DNA from: Ceriagrion tenellum
Lineage: Eukaryota; Arthropoda; Insecta; Odonata; Coenagrionidae
Assembly: GCA_963169105.1 (NCBI GenBank)
Contig: OY720639.1
Location: 96,050,559-96,114,558, forward strand
DNA: 64,000 nucleotides
Direction of reading: 5' to 3'
The notes under the pieces are model-generated. The model did not search any database. It was given only the letters and a program-made list of their open reading frames with translations, and was not told where the DNA came from. A program made the translations under genes and the position numbers. Shown piece after piece: positions 36,901-50,000 of this stretch (the stretch's first letter is position 1; every line of letters starts with the position of its first letter).

Positions 36901-39890
36901 CTTGGCAATTCCGTCTCGAACTTAATTGTGTAGTTTTCGTATTATAATGAAGAAGAAGTCCTCGGTATTATAGTTTTTATCCAATGAAATCATCAATCTT
37001 CATTTAATGTTTGCCTTTAGTTTCAGACCGTTTATATTATATATTCAACTATTCTCTGACAGTGTAGCCCAATAGTTATATCATTTTGAGGGATCGACTA
37101 CCGGAGACGCTATTAATTCAAATTACTCTTTCCATACACTGGCGTATGTATGTGTAGTTCCATGCTACATTAACTCATCTTAAAACCCCCATCGCTATCC
37201 CGCAATCAGGAAATAAAATTATTGGACGAAAAATATTTTTCAGTATGTAGCTTCTCGTGAAGGTGCTCAAATTAAGGTCTGAACTGCACATTTAAATATT
37301 TCGTTGTCTCATTGTAGATCCGCCTCTGATATCTTCCAATTATTTGAATTGGTCTTATTTAATTTGTGGTTCGTATAACACGTCATTGCAGTGGTTTTCT
37401 GTGGGTGAGACGTGGATGAAAATGTGCCAGAATATCTGAACATGTAGTTATGTACTGCTTTGATTGCGACTACCGTTTTGTGAAAGATTCAGATTTTATC
37501 TTTATCTTTTTTATTTAACATAATAATGGTGCCTGAATGGATTTTCTGGGAAAATTTTCACACAAGGATTTCAATTTATGAAATATCCGTTTTTTTAAGT
37601 AATAAGTTTTAGAATAACTTACCAGTATTGAATCTATAACCCATACATTCTGAGCCAGTCTCTATCTCCATTCTCAATCTGATACCTTGACCTTGGTATG
37701 CGTACCTTCACCTTCGTCATCTAAACTTCCACCTACCAACTCACAGCGTAATTCTAAAATCCATCTAACTTCTCCTTCTCTCCTGCTGTCGCAGTTTTCC
37801 CAGAGCCTCGCTTTTCTCGCTCCTCAAGATATCCTCTCAAAAAGTCTTAAAATCCGAAACTTAGTGAGGTGTAGTGACGTTTGTAATATATAATATGTAT
37901 TTAATTTCCATTCATTTTAGAACACGAGAGATATATTTTCTAAAAGTTGGTGCTGCGGACAAATATATATGAATGCAAATGAGTCATTTTGGAGAAGAAA
38001 GAGTTTTGCTGTCGGAAGATACGTTAGAATTGTTAGTAACTTCTTAATAATTCGTTCATTTCCGCCTGTGCTGGCGCACAGCACCGCAAGGATATGGGTA
38101 TATTTTCGTTGCAGTTTACTGAGTTTATCGTTGTTTATATTCCTCGAAATACTGACTAGCATCCTTGTATGCTGTTTTTTCGAGCGTACTGCTATATGCG
38201 CTTCGCAGGACATGATGGGCCAGATTAGACTGAGCATCGCTATCTCAAGTTTGTCGATTCTCCCTTTGATCTGAAGACCGATTTCACCAATTCTTACCGT
38301 GATCGTCTTTGCGTTCACTTCTTTTTAGCAAATGTCTCGCATTATTTGTTCTAAATTTCCTTCTTTGAAGTTCAATTCAAGAAATTGTCCTCTTAGTGTT
38401 TCGCTTTCTATCCCATTTCTTTTAGCCTCCATTCGACCGTTAGAACGCTATGCACTTAGTAGCCTCATCGTGTGGTCAGTTCTAGCCTTGCCTTTTTAGT
38501 TGATGATTGTGGTTACAAACAATTCCTAGCCGTTATTGGGACAAGGTGAAGACAATGATGGTCTCTTTTATGACCTACACGAGAAAACGAGGAGAGAATT
38601 ACGAAAATAGTCTCCCTACGAGGTATACTATAATTTCAGTTTTGTCCAGCTTAATAAACATGTTAATGTTACACTGGTGGTCATTCTATCCTTTAGGGAA
38701 TTAAAAACTCTTAACGTCAGATGAGCCTAGAACCTCAAGCGTGCAGACTTCGATAATCGTCCTTTCCATTCGTAATCATCTCCAAAATCGAAAACTTTTC
38801 TACAATTGTATTTAGCCCGTACTTTTAAATTATGTTACTGAATAATTTGCTATCTTTTTCATGCGAGAGAGTCTCTGTCTTTCGTGCCCAGGTGACGTGT
38901 GCGACTGTTCAGTTACAGATCAGTAATTCCGAGACAGTGCACAAAGATAGCCCCACTCGACTTGAGCCCAAGCCCCTGCGGATCGCTGTCGTGGAGTATT
39001 AAAATCTTTTCTGTGGACGGAGCAATCAGTTCCAGTGACTATCCTTTAATGATCCTGACCTTAGGTGTACGCGGAGAAATAATGGAGGGTTTAGCTTCAC
39101 TGAAGTAAAATCCGCAGATCTATTCGCACATGGATCGCGTTTTATTCATCGGGACAGACTCTAGAGTCTGAGGGAAACTTTCTGACACTGCCTTCCTCAG
39201 TAAATCGTCCGACACTTTTTGCGTCGCTTGAAAAGGAGAATGTGGAGAACTTAGGATTCTGTAAAAACAATATATAATTTTAGTATTAATGTGCTCCTTG
39301 TTTATTTATTTCCATGAGTCGATTCCACGGCTGAGAACTTCGTACGAAGTAATATACTTTAAAAACAACTTTTTCCGGTGGCTTTAAAGCAAAATTAAAG
39401 TTTCCGACTTGCTAAGGTTTTGTCGATGTTATCTGTTCCGCTTTGGTTTGATTAGGCGAAATAATTTATGCGTAGAGTCAGAGAATAATCGTAACATTTG
39501 TTAATAATTCTTAAGTTAGAAGTTCATTTTCTTTTCTTGTGGATTGCTTGCCGGAAAGTGTCATTCTTCTTTAATGACAATTTTAGGAATAAGAGATCTT
39601 TCCAGAAGAAAATAAATTGTTGGCGAGTTCATGATTGAAACTGTGTGATCCAACGGCACTTATCATTTCAGAGGCCGTAATGTGAGGCATCATTAGTCGT
39701 CGTGTAAGGATTTATTCCCTAATAGTAGTTAGAATTACACCAACCCCAGACTAACTTGAGAAATATAAGCTGGCAGTTTTTTTTCGCCCATTAATGAATT
39801 GCGCTGGAGCCATTAGGTTTGAGAAATGGTGAGTGGTGCTGAAAGGTCATCATGTACCCTTTGTAGATCACGGGGAAACCCCAGGGTACC
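36900..39890. other. No gene recognised
   Basis: The 133-codon minus-strand frame at 37917-38318 is the longest here. It has no convincing family match. Confidence 0.4.
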
Positions 39891-39899
39891 AGTTAGAGG

Positions 39900-40150
39900 C
39901 GAGTGATTTCCCGGGTTCCACGTGAAATGGGCGCAGTACATCACTGGTTGGCTCCCCGGGGGTCGCTATGGTAACGGGCGCGAATCCTCCCCCTCCAATG
40001 CCGATGCAATTTCACCCTCAACCCCATCTCTCTATGCGTCCCAGCGGCGCGTCATTTTTCCCAGAATCCTCTCGCAGTTCCGAATGGAGGAATGGGGTTA
40101 CCGTAGGCGACGCAGCATCGCTCCAACGGCGTCAAGTTGGAAAATGAGAA
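39900..40150. promoter_or_regulatory. CpG-rich segment with an X-box-like site
   Basis: A G+C- and CpG-rich stretch 3.7 kb upstream of the first RNF19 coding exon. GTCGCTATGGTAAC at 39962-39975 fits the RFX-factor X-box pattern of two half sites separated by two bases. It is the nearest CpG-rich block to the gene, so a promoter or enhancer role is possible, but no transcription start or 5' UTR splice donor could be established. Confidence 0.35.
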
Positions 40151-40169
40151 CACCATCTACTCTTTAATC

Positions 40170-43100
40170 CATCACCTATCCGTTAGTGTGACAAAAGAAG
40201 ATCCTTTGACATAAAGGTCCTTCACAGATGTTCCCCGCCGTTCTTATTATACCCGATTCCGTGATCATTTTTCACGTCGTCTGGAGATAACGTGGGAAGC
40301 TCATGTTAATGAGGGTGGAATGATGTGAAAGCATTACGTTGATCCTCCGGACAAGAGGACCCCTCTTCGCTTGGTGCAGTCGCACACAAAATTCACGATG
40401 AACGAAAATAAAATTATATGTTAAAAAGCACAAGGGTTTTAGACAGAGTATGCTAGGGCGCCAGAACAAGTCAAGATAAAAGTATATTCGGGATATATGT
40501 TCGTCTCCCGACAAGGATGAAGTCCCCTAATTTTCAAGACTTGATGGTCTCCTTCTACAAGGTGTGACCGCAGAGAAATGAATGGTGTTTACCTCTTGGT
40601 TTTATCAAGGTTCGAAGGGAAATCTTTTATTCCTATTCTTTATTGTAAGCTTTCCTGGGTTACATTGCTCGCGTGATTTGACACATAGTGTCTTCCCTAA
40701 TCGTAATTTAATTTTTTAATTATTTATTGCTAAATTTACTGTCGAACTCCATTTTCCTAGCGGAGGAAGCATGCCGAAAACTCGCCGAAATCTTTCAATG
40801 TATATGTTTTTACATCGCTAAATAAACGTTTACTACCGTGTATTTTTCAGTCTATCGAACTCGAGTCAAAAAGGCTGTTAAGAAAGACTGACGTTGGCTT
40901 TAAAGGCGTGGGAGAAAAATTAAAACAACCAAAGAGAAAATGATTAGTCTTATACACGGAAGTACTTAGAAATATGAGGATGCGGTAATATTAGATCATA
41001 TCGCTAATATTATTGTAAACAATGGAAATTTACTGTTAAGAATGATGAAGATGGAGTGTGAATAGAGAGATGCGCTGATGTAGAAGTCCTTCGAAGAGTT
41101 GGAGAGAAAAGATGTACGTTGTAAATTCTAAGTACGAGAGGAGACGAACCTATTGAACGCTAGAGCGTATTCAAAACAATAGTGTAAAGAGAGAGGAATG
41201 GGATGAACTTGCGAGGCCGACACACAATGCAATAAAATGTGCAAATCATTAAAGGCTTTTATTTTATTTAAGACTTGTAGTACATATGAAACGGTTAGCT
41301 ACCAGAGATGTTGCGTGTAGAAGAGCTGTAGTAGAAGTCGTGATGAAGTTTCGGCGGATTTCGGTTTTGAGGATTAGTCTCCTAGTTTTCGGGTATTATG
41401 CCTCTTCGTTCCATTTATTTGGCTATATTTCGCCGGCTATCCTGGTGGCTTCTCCAGGTCCAGTGCCCAAGGAAACCAACCCACGCTGCTGACAATGGAG
41501 AACAAGGAACTTTGGGACATTGATGTACGATCTGTGGTATTTATTTGAAAAACTACAAGGATTAGCGGTTTGCTGGCAGGGAATATCTTGAATGCGCCGT
41601 GTATGCCTTGCCTGAGAACCTTAAAAGGAAACCCTTTTCATATTGCCGTGGCTATGGTTATAATCCTACGGCTTCTTCGGCTGAGCGTTATGAGTTATTC
41701 TTCGACGGACTTTCTGGAGGCGCCTTTACGTATAGCGTTTTCTTGCGCAGTATAATTGAGCCAAATACATCAGTCTAAATTTCCCCTCCGCCACGTAGAG
41801 AGGCGATACCAAGAAACTTGATGATGGAATTTTTTGTGAGTTTTTCCCAACTCATTAGTTATGTGGGCCAACGATTTTGTAACTCGCTCTCTTTGTTCAG
41901 TGTACGATTAAGAAAAAGGAATCAGCTGCGTGGGTTAAGTAAATGCAGAAAGAAGTATGATATTTAGGTTAAGGTCGTTAAGGACCGCGTAAAAAGTGCC
42001 TCGCTGGATTGCCTGCGTCACGGTGAGCGTGAGGCAAAGTGCGACGAAGATGATGCGATTTCGGGCCGATTTCATTTGGACTTGTTAAGGTGGTTGGAAC
42101 GCTAATCGTTAGTCGTTGAGTGCACATTTTTTCACACTCACATAAATTTTCAAGTAAGTGGAAAAATAATGATTTTACCACATTTCACTGGAGTACATCT
42201 GCTTATTCGGCGGAAAGCAACATGCGTCATTGTAATGAAAATTATGCAAGAGAAAATTGTTTTCAAAATTTCGCCCAATGAAGACATTGTTGTGACTAGA
42301 TTTAAAGGCGCAAAATTTTAGCGTAAGTCATGTATAAATACGTGTTTTTCACTCGGTGTGATACCCTGATATTTATTAGCCGCCATTATAATAATGTGAA
42401 ATGTATAATTTCGCGTTTAGCAGAAAATGCGTGCGTATTTAATTGATTTATCTCGAAATATAATCCAAGAGGCATAAGGTTAAATTTGCATAAACATGTT
42501 AAAATACCATTAAATTGCCAAGAAGCCAAATCGCTAACTTGCAATTTTTTTCATTTTCTATTCATATTACTGATAAGTACACGTATGCTAAGTTTCACGC
42601 AGACCTGTGTTAAATGAAAATCGCTCCATCCAATTTAGCATCAGTTATTGAGTGCAATAGCGTTTATGTTAGATTAACTAGAAGTACGGATTTTGTGAAG
42701 TACACGAGATTGCTAGTTATTTGACGCGATTGTTTGCTCCAAAAGAGTCTACATTGATTGGACAACATATTGGGAATGGGTAAGGGATTTACCAATGAAG
42801 AATACTAACGTAATCTCATGAAATTTCCCTCCAAGTAAGAGCGGAAAATTGGCATATCAGAATCTACAGTTTATCTCTGATAATCATGGAAATTTTCCCA
42901 TTTAAATTCCTAATTATAATAAGAATCGCTAGCTGACTGATTATTGATGTAGGCTATTGAAACAAGTAACCCAGAAATGGTGTTTTCATTATGTTCTCAT
43001 GTTGAATTTCAAGAAAAAATTGGGAAAATTTGATATTTTTATTTTGTAAAAGTGTATTTAGGATGTTTCTTGACAATTGTGTGAGTCAAAGCAAATGCTG

Positions 43101-43680
43101 TATTCCAAATTTTTGTTTAATTGTTTAAAAAAATCATGGTTTCGCTGATGACTTGCATCCGCTTTCGAAAATCAAAATTAAGGTACAAATCATGCAGATC
43201 ATTCCATGAACATATTGCCTCTTCATAGACAAAGGAGAATACATCACCACTTCGAGGAATTACCTCATTACTTCAATTGTCGTGTTATCAGCAAAATATA
43301 TGGTGCTAAGATCAGAAATCTGCAGTCAAAATAATATGTTAAGATGCATTTATTTTATTTGAAAGCATTTCGCCGGAGTTTTCCTTTCATATAAATAGCT
43401 TGCTATGAGAATGTCATTTGTATTAGATAGATAGTAAAATAATGTTTCTCCCCATGTTTCTCCCATTGTCGCTTCATATACTGTGTTGTTTCAAATTCAA
43501 TCAGTGAGAAAAAGAGCTTGGAAAATTAGCTTTTTGCTGTTCATATAAGTAGAGTACACATTTTTCTCTAAGTGCCTAGGAAATAAATTGACATCTGAGT
43601 CATTTTACAGTGTGAGTACTTTAGGTGTATTTCCAATGCCTGTTTTGTATCATGTTCACTAAAATTTAACCTTTTGTTCT
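40170..43680. other. Rnf19: No gene recognised; probably upstream or 5' intron of RNF19
   Basis: No coding block was found. It ends in a pyrimidine-rich tract and 'ttctacag' at 43687, a good splice acceptor, so at least the right part is likely the intron before the first coding exon. Confidence 0.45.
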
Positions 43681-43687
43681 TCTACAG

Positions 43688-43851
43688 GCTTAAAATCAAC
43701 GAGTAGAACCAACATGCACACATCATCGTCCTAGCACCTTCCAGCTTGCCCTCCCAGGTACCTCCTCTCACATCTCCTCAGGTGAACGAGGTGCATCCAC
43801 AACAATTGGCCATCTCTTTGGACCAACATCACGAGGGGAGGTGGTTCTGGG
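43688..43851 (+). other. Rnf19: 5' UTR part of the first coding exon of RNF19
   Basis: Two acceptors are possible: 'ttgttcttctacag' ending at 43687, and 'acatctcctcag' ending at 43781. An in-frame TGA at 43783-43785 separates upstream sequence from the ATG at 43852, and no other in-frame ATG lies between them. This supports 43852 as the start. Confidence 0.5.
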
Positions 43852-44072
43852 ATGGCATCTCGATCAAGTCGCCGTAGTCAGGTGTCACGTCAACGTTCAA
43901 TGGCGACAGTCGAGGGGGAGTCATACCATTCGTCGTGTTCATCTTCAGGGATGGCGCTCGGAGGCGGGAAAGGTGGCAATGGTGGGAGCAGCAATCCTGT
44001 TGACAAGGGAGGAGGGGGTAGCAGTGGGAAAAGAGGGCTGGCACGGTTTTCCCTGCGCCGTTTACTTTATAG
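43852..44072 (+). CDS. Rnf19: RNF19 coding exon 1
   Basis: This encodes residues 1-73 plus two bases of codon 74: Ser/Arg-rich, then Gly-rich, ending in a basic GLARFSLRRLLYR segment that resembles the basic 'SLFRRKK' patch in vertebrate RNF19. The donor is AG|GTAAGT (phase 2). The first intron (44073-47663) holds the short interspersed repeat at 47375-47500 and otherwise nothing recognised. Confidence 0.85.
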
Positions 44073-47000
44073 GTAAGTTTCCCCCATCCAATTAGTTGAT
44101 CATAAATGACCATTATTCCTCAGGCTTCTACTCAATGCATTATCATCCATCTATGATATTAGGGCAGTTGCAATGTACTGATTTGGCTTAGAAAGAAATG
44201 AAGGGTGCTTTCCAAATGCATTGAGCAGATTAACACACATTGCTGGAGTTGGAAACACCCAAATACATGTTGTAAGAGAAAATTAGAACACATCTGTGTA
44301 CATGTTTCGAAGATGGTGGAACAGTTGCCAAAAATTGTAGTTTAAATGTATATTCATGGTTTGAGCTGTGATTTTAACTTTTAATTTTATTCAATGCGTA
44401 TCAATCCATATATTTAAAATTTTTACAACTATTAATTATCCTGTCAAATTTATTCATAATTAATAATAATAAATTGTGTAAGACTAGAATATACAATCAT
44501 ATAGCATGATAGATATTTTGATGCTTTAATCGAAGAGAAAAATAAATAACTTAAATAACAAAAATACTGATCATTAATTACTTTATGACAGATCATCTTA
44601 TTGAAATAGCCAGCAAGGTGTTTTGGTATTAATATTACTAATTCCCCCACCATCACTAGAGTGGTTTGCAAATGTAGATCAAGCAGAGGCTGGGATGTGT
44701 ATCCATCTGCATGGTGCTAATAACATCTCTGTGACAATTGGAAAGCACCAAAACCAGAACAGTATTAAATAGATCAGTGCTAATGTGCAACTGGATAGAA
44801 TTGGAAAAGCAGACTTTTTCTCAATTGTATGAAGAAATCAAAGGCCAGCAATATAGATTTTTCAGTCACATAATTCCATTCCCAAACAGTATAGGACTTG
44901 TCTTCTGCTTGGCAGCATTCTCAGTCAACTGCATCACTATCTTGGAAACTCTACGAGTTGCTTCATTTTATTATTTTGTTCCATTGTATTTGGTTGCTTG
45001 CAAGTACTTACAACTTTTCACCTCTCATCTAGGAGCAGTTTTCTGGTCAAAGTGCTTATTTAACTAGCTACCTGATTATACATGCTCGAATAGGGGTGAA
45101 ATGTTGTAAATAAAGCAACTTATTGTAAAATGAAGCGTTTACAAAACCTTGTTCATCCATGAATTTTGTCAAATGTAAAACCTCTCAGAAATTAACCCTT
45201 ATTTTAGACAGTTTGCCTATGTAACTCACTTTCTTACATGGGTGGATATTGTGGAGCTCAGAATCCAGGTTTAAAAAATTGTTTTTCACAGGGAATTTCC
45301 TCACTAAGTTGTTGGAGCTGTATATGGCTGTGTGTGACCTTTTGGTGAAATTGGCTGCTTGGGTAGTTATCAAAAATCAAAATGTCTATTGCGAAACTTC
45401 CTGCCAGCTGTTGAAATATGTTCATGAAATATTATATAAATAATCTTTAATGCATTTGAAGTTCTGATGATTAAATTGTCATTTTTTATCGTACTTGTTT
45501 ATTAGATGTCCTGAATTCCTAAGGCACCCAATCTTCTTAAATTTCAATTAGATATTGCGTATAAATATGTATATTTTTTTTAATATAAAGTATATTGTAA
45601 TCAAAATGCAGTATTTATTGTTATTACTTGTCTCTGCCTTTTTGACTTAAAATTCTACAAGTTTGTGTACTTCTTTGCCTAAGTCTTATCACAGTCAAAG
45701 TGTTGCTACTGAAATGTCTTTACTGCAGTCTTAAAGCATTGGTTTTAGAGTCTCTGGTCAGTATAGCCAACTTGTTGAAAATGAAATGGGAATTTACTTT
45801 CAGTGAAAATTCAGGGCATCAATGTATCTTGAGTTGATTTCCATTTACTCTGTATGTACTGACCAAAATTGGCAACTGTCAATTTTATTTTTAGCCATGC
45901 AATAAATTGGTCATGATGAAATTATTCTTATTTGATTGTTTTAGTGTATATTTGAAAGCCAGATAGTGTTGGTAATATCTTAGTTGAATGTTGTGCACGT
46001 GGCTGGAATACATCATTTGAATTTTCTGTTGCTAAAATTTTTATTTGGTATTCTCTAGTATTGATCTTGGATGATTTGTTACTTAGTCTCTGTGGTGTCC
46101 TTTTTAGCTCGGGCTTGCTCCTCTTAGTAACAACATGAGTTCATATCATTGCTGGTCATCGGTGTAATTGGTTCCCTGAAATGTAAAACTCTTTCTTCTG
46201 AAAGTAATTGCCAATTGTTTAATTTTTGTATTAAGCTATTATTCCCTGATGGATGTGTTAATAAACAATTAAAATTACCCAAGAATATTTATGATGTGTA
46301 TTGAGTCATATGTATTGGTCTTACCTTTCCTGTCATTGTAGATAAAAAGTTCTCTATTTTTTCAACTTCCATACATTTTCAGTTGACCCATAGCTCCCAT
46401 AGATTAGGCCCAGCCTGCCACCATGGTGGCATATTTTGTTTAAATGTAACTGCAGTGCAAGAGTTATTTAAGTCCTCATGCATCTCTAATATTAAAATCT
46501 TGTTTCAAAGTGCCGTCATTGACAGTTATGTTAACTTTCTGTCAGATAGTTCTGAAATACTCCTAGAATAGTGTTTTCATCTTTGAATTACCTATTAATT
46601 TCATACTTCTTGAATGGGAATAAATTTTAAAGAAATTCTCGTGTCTGACTCTCACTACTAAAGGAGATGTTTTAGAATTTATTTTTTAATAGATGTCATT
46701 ATTATGATGATGCTGGGGTTATTGTATCTCACTTTGTATACTTACGTGGTATCTTAGTAGATAAGAGAAATATTTCAAAATACCTGGACTAGCATGAGTT
46801 AATTGAGCTAATGAAACAGTGTGAGTAATTCTTGCTTGGTGATGTTGATTGTTCACTAAATTTTACCTCTGAGAATGGTATGCTTAGGCATGGACTTCAT
46901 AATTTTTGTCCTTCATGTTTTTCACTGAAATGGGGGTGTATTTTATATGCCATTGAGTATGGAACTGGAACAAATTCCAATGTTTCCATCGATTTAGTGT

Positions 47001-50000
47001 GGAAAGTGAACGTGTAAATAAAATGTAGAAATAATTTACAAAAGTTCCCTTCATATGGATAACGTTTAGTGTACTGTAATATCAAAAATATTGGAATAGT
47101 TTACTATGATTTTTCACATTAAAGTAAAAATTGAATGTGGCCTAGATTCCAGTTAAATTGAGACATTTTATTTTATAAACAAGTTTTATTTTAACTGAGG
47201 GAAGCTTCTGTTAATCATTCCAAGATTTTTTTCTTTTATAGTACATTGTAGTATAGTACACTAATCTTTATCCATCTAAAGGGAACTTTTTTTTCTCGCC
47301 AAAAACAAGGCCACAATTAGGGATGTTAAAATATGATATAAATTCATTGATCAATCATTTGATTAATTATAAAAATATCGATTAATCATTCAATTATCAT
47401 TCAATTAATTGGTTACTTACTATTGTATGATTAATCATTTGATTGAAAGAGAAAAATTGATTATTTCCACCAAACGATTAATTGTTGCCATCTCTAGTCA
47501 CAATTATAGAATGAAATCTTTAGTGACCACTTGGTTATGTTAGTTCAAATTTTGTGCCCAGAAAATTTCTGCGCAAAGAGGCCATGGGTGAGAATTCAAT
47601 TACTAGCACTTAAACATTAAAATCCTTTGGGTAATGATCGCCATTTCTTTTTTCCTCATGCAGTAGTCCGCTGGTGAGCCGCAGAAGTGGAGGGAGTGGT
47701 AGCAGGAATGGTGGCGGGGGTGGGGGGATGGGATTTGCACTGGGTGCTCTTGGGCAGGGCTCGAGGCAACAGCTCCAGCAGGCCCTGGCAGCAGTTGTGG
47801 GTGGAGGGGGGTTGGGAGGGGGGGGTCTGGGGGGAGGATTGGGGGTGGAGGGTAGGCGGAAGAGAGGCGTGGATGTTGAGAAAGGTGCAGCAGGATCAAG
47901 GCACAGTGCTAAAGGCGCAGATGCTAGGTGGGGAAAGCCATCTAGGGCCACAAGAGTCAGCTCAAAAAAGGTGAGTGGTATTACTTGCAGATAGATATGG
48001 GTAAATTACCATAATTTTCCAGTAATTTTTAATTTTCTACAATTAATAGCTAACAGAGGATTTAATAGTAAAGCCAATAACAATAGCAAATAGTGTACGG
48101 CATTTAAACCATTACTCTTTCCACTTATGTGTATTAGAATTGAAGAAATTTTAAAACCAAATGTGGCAGCCCTCATGCATTTCGTCATTCTTTTGTTTGC
48201 ATGGGAAATTTTCAATCAAACCGTTAAAAATGATAGCCTCACAAATATTCCACAAATGAGTTGTATGTGCCTTTATTTATAATTAAGATCATGTCAAATA
48301 TATATAGACTCAGCTTAAAATAATGTTTGGAATACATCCATATGAAAAATATTTGAGACGGAGGAGAATATTATGGAAAATTAGGTAAATATTCAGGGAC
48401 TGTGGTGAATAATGTAAAATACTATAGTAATTTACGAAAATTTCCGCAGTAATTTTCAGAATTCATCTCTACTTTTGGAACAAAAACTGGAGGGATAATG
48501 TAAAATACTATGGTAATTTACGAGAATTTCTGTGGTAATTTTCAGAATACATCTATACTTGTGGGACAAAAACTGGAGGGGCTTATTTTAAATGCATCAT
48601 TCAGTGATACCTCTCCAAAATTTGGTTTCAAGGATAGTATTGTATAAACTTGTGTACCGCATGAACCGATGTGAGTCACGTACCCCTCTTTTTTTCAAAC
48701 AAAGTAAAAAAATAATCAGGAGAGCAGTGGATGATCTAAAGTTTTTGCTATGGTGTTTTAATGTTGACAATATTTATATTTGAATTTATCTGATATATTC
48801 TCTTTTTGCAAAACATAATTATGTTTTAACCTTGTAATTATTAATTTGGGTGATGAAGTACAGTAGAGTGCCAATTATCCATGGTAATGGAGGGGGAAGC
48901 CCAATCAGATAATCGAGAAAAAAAACGGATCATCCATTCATTTTCCTAGTAGTTTTGCCCTTAGTTTCAGCACCATGGTTTCTTTGAGTCTTTAGTGCAC
49001 ATTCCATTGAAATACTAATTTTACAGCCATTACATTTTACAGCCAATCATTCATTCCATTTACTTCTCCAGAACATTTCACCAACTAAAATTATGCCTGC
49101 CGATTACATGCATTGAAGATGCTCTGTCATTTCGCGGAATATACAGTGATGAATCTTAATCTCTGACGCGCAATGCGTCCCGTTATTATATGCCTGACTA
49201 CTATTTGCCCAGCAAAACTGTTTATTATGCAATGTAATACACTCATTCAGAGGAATCTGAGATTATGCTGATCGGTAAAATTAGCCTCGCATTTTTTAAC
49301 TTCACGTATAAAGCCCGTCCCGATAGCTGACCCGAAGTTAAACGACTACAGTTCGTCTGAGTTAAATTCCTCCAAAGCTACAGCTCAACAAAGCACATGT
49401 CTCTTCTGCAGAGACAAGGAGTTACTTCTCGGAGTTCTGACCCTTCCACCTAGAGAGCGACCGGCTATCAAAGTATACAACTCAAGGTCACAGACCAGCC
49501 CTATTCCCAAACACATGAGGCCACGGATGCTTCTTACCTCCTTTTCGCGTGCAGTGACACGCTTACAAATCAATTCTTTATCCAAATATGTTAACAGCTT
49601 CTGATGCCTCCTGTAATGAATTGGGTATCGAAAAATTGTATCCTCTATGTACTCAATAGAAGTTTCTCACAGGAAACTGCGAGTAATTTTAATGTTTCCA
49701 GGTACAGAAATACAAAAAATTCTGACTTCAAGCAAATATTTACAAGATGTTAAAAAAATCGGTCACTTTCTTTTGTAATTTTGCATTGCATATGTTCTTT
49801 TTAATGTCCATACTAATTTATCTAGCACACAAAATGTCTGGCATGGAAGTGTCGTCTTTCTGTTCCAAGAAATCCATTTAAGTTTCTGCTGATCCAAGCT
49901 CAATTTGGAGGGAAACTCATTTTGTTTTGATTGTTTCTTCGTCATCACTCTTGCATTCACCTGCACCCACGGAACTAGTATTAGGAGTTATGGTAGCGGA

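Noticed and set aside
37917..38318. 133-codon minus-strand frame, considered as an R1-like LINE fragment
   Set aside because: A few words (LSKLQRKYTHILAVL) recall the post-RT region, but no block aligned convincingly and no second motif was found nearby.
47610..47951. Proline-rich minus-strand frames opposite RNF19 exon 2
   Set aside because: They are the complement of the glycine-rich exon 2, which is in frame with its neighbours and has proper splice sites.
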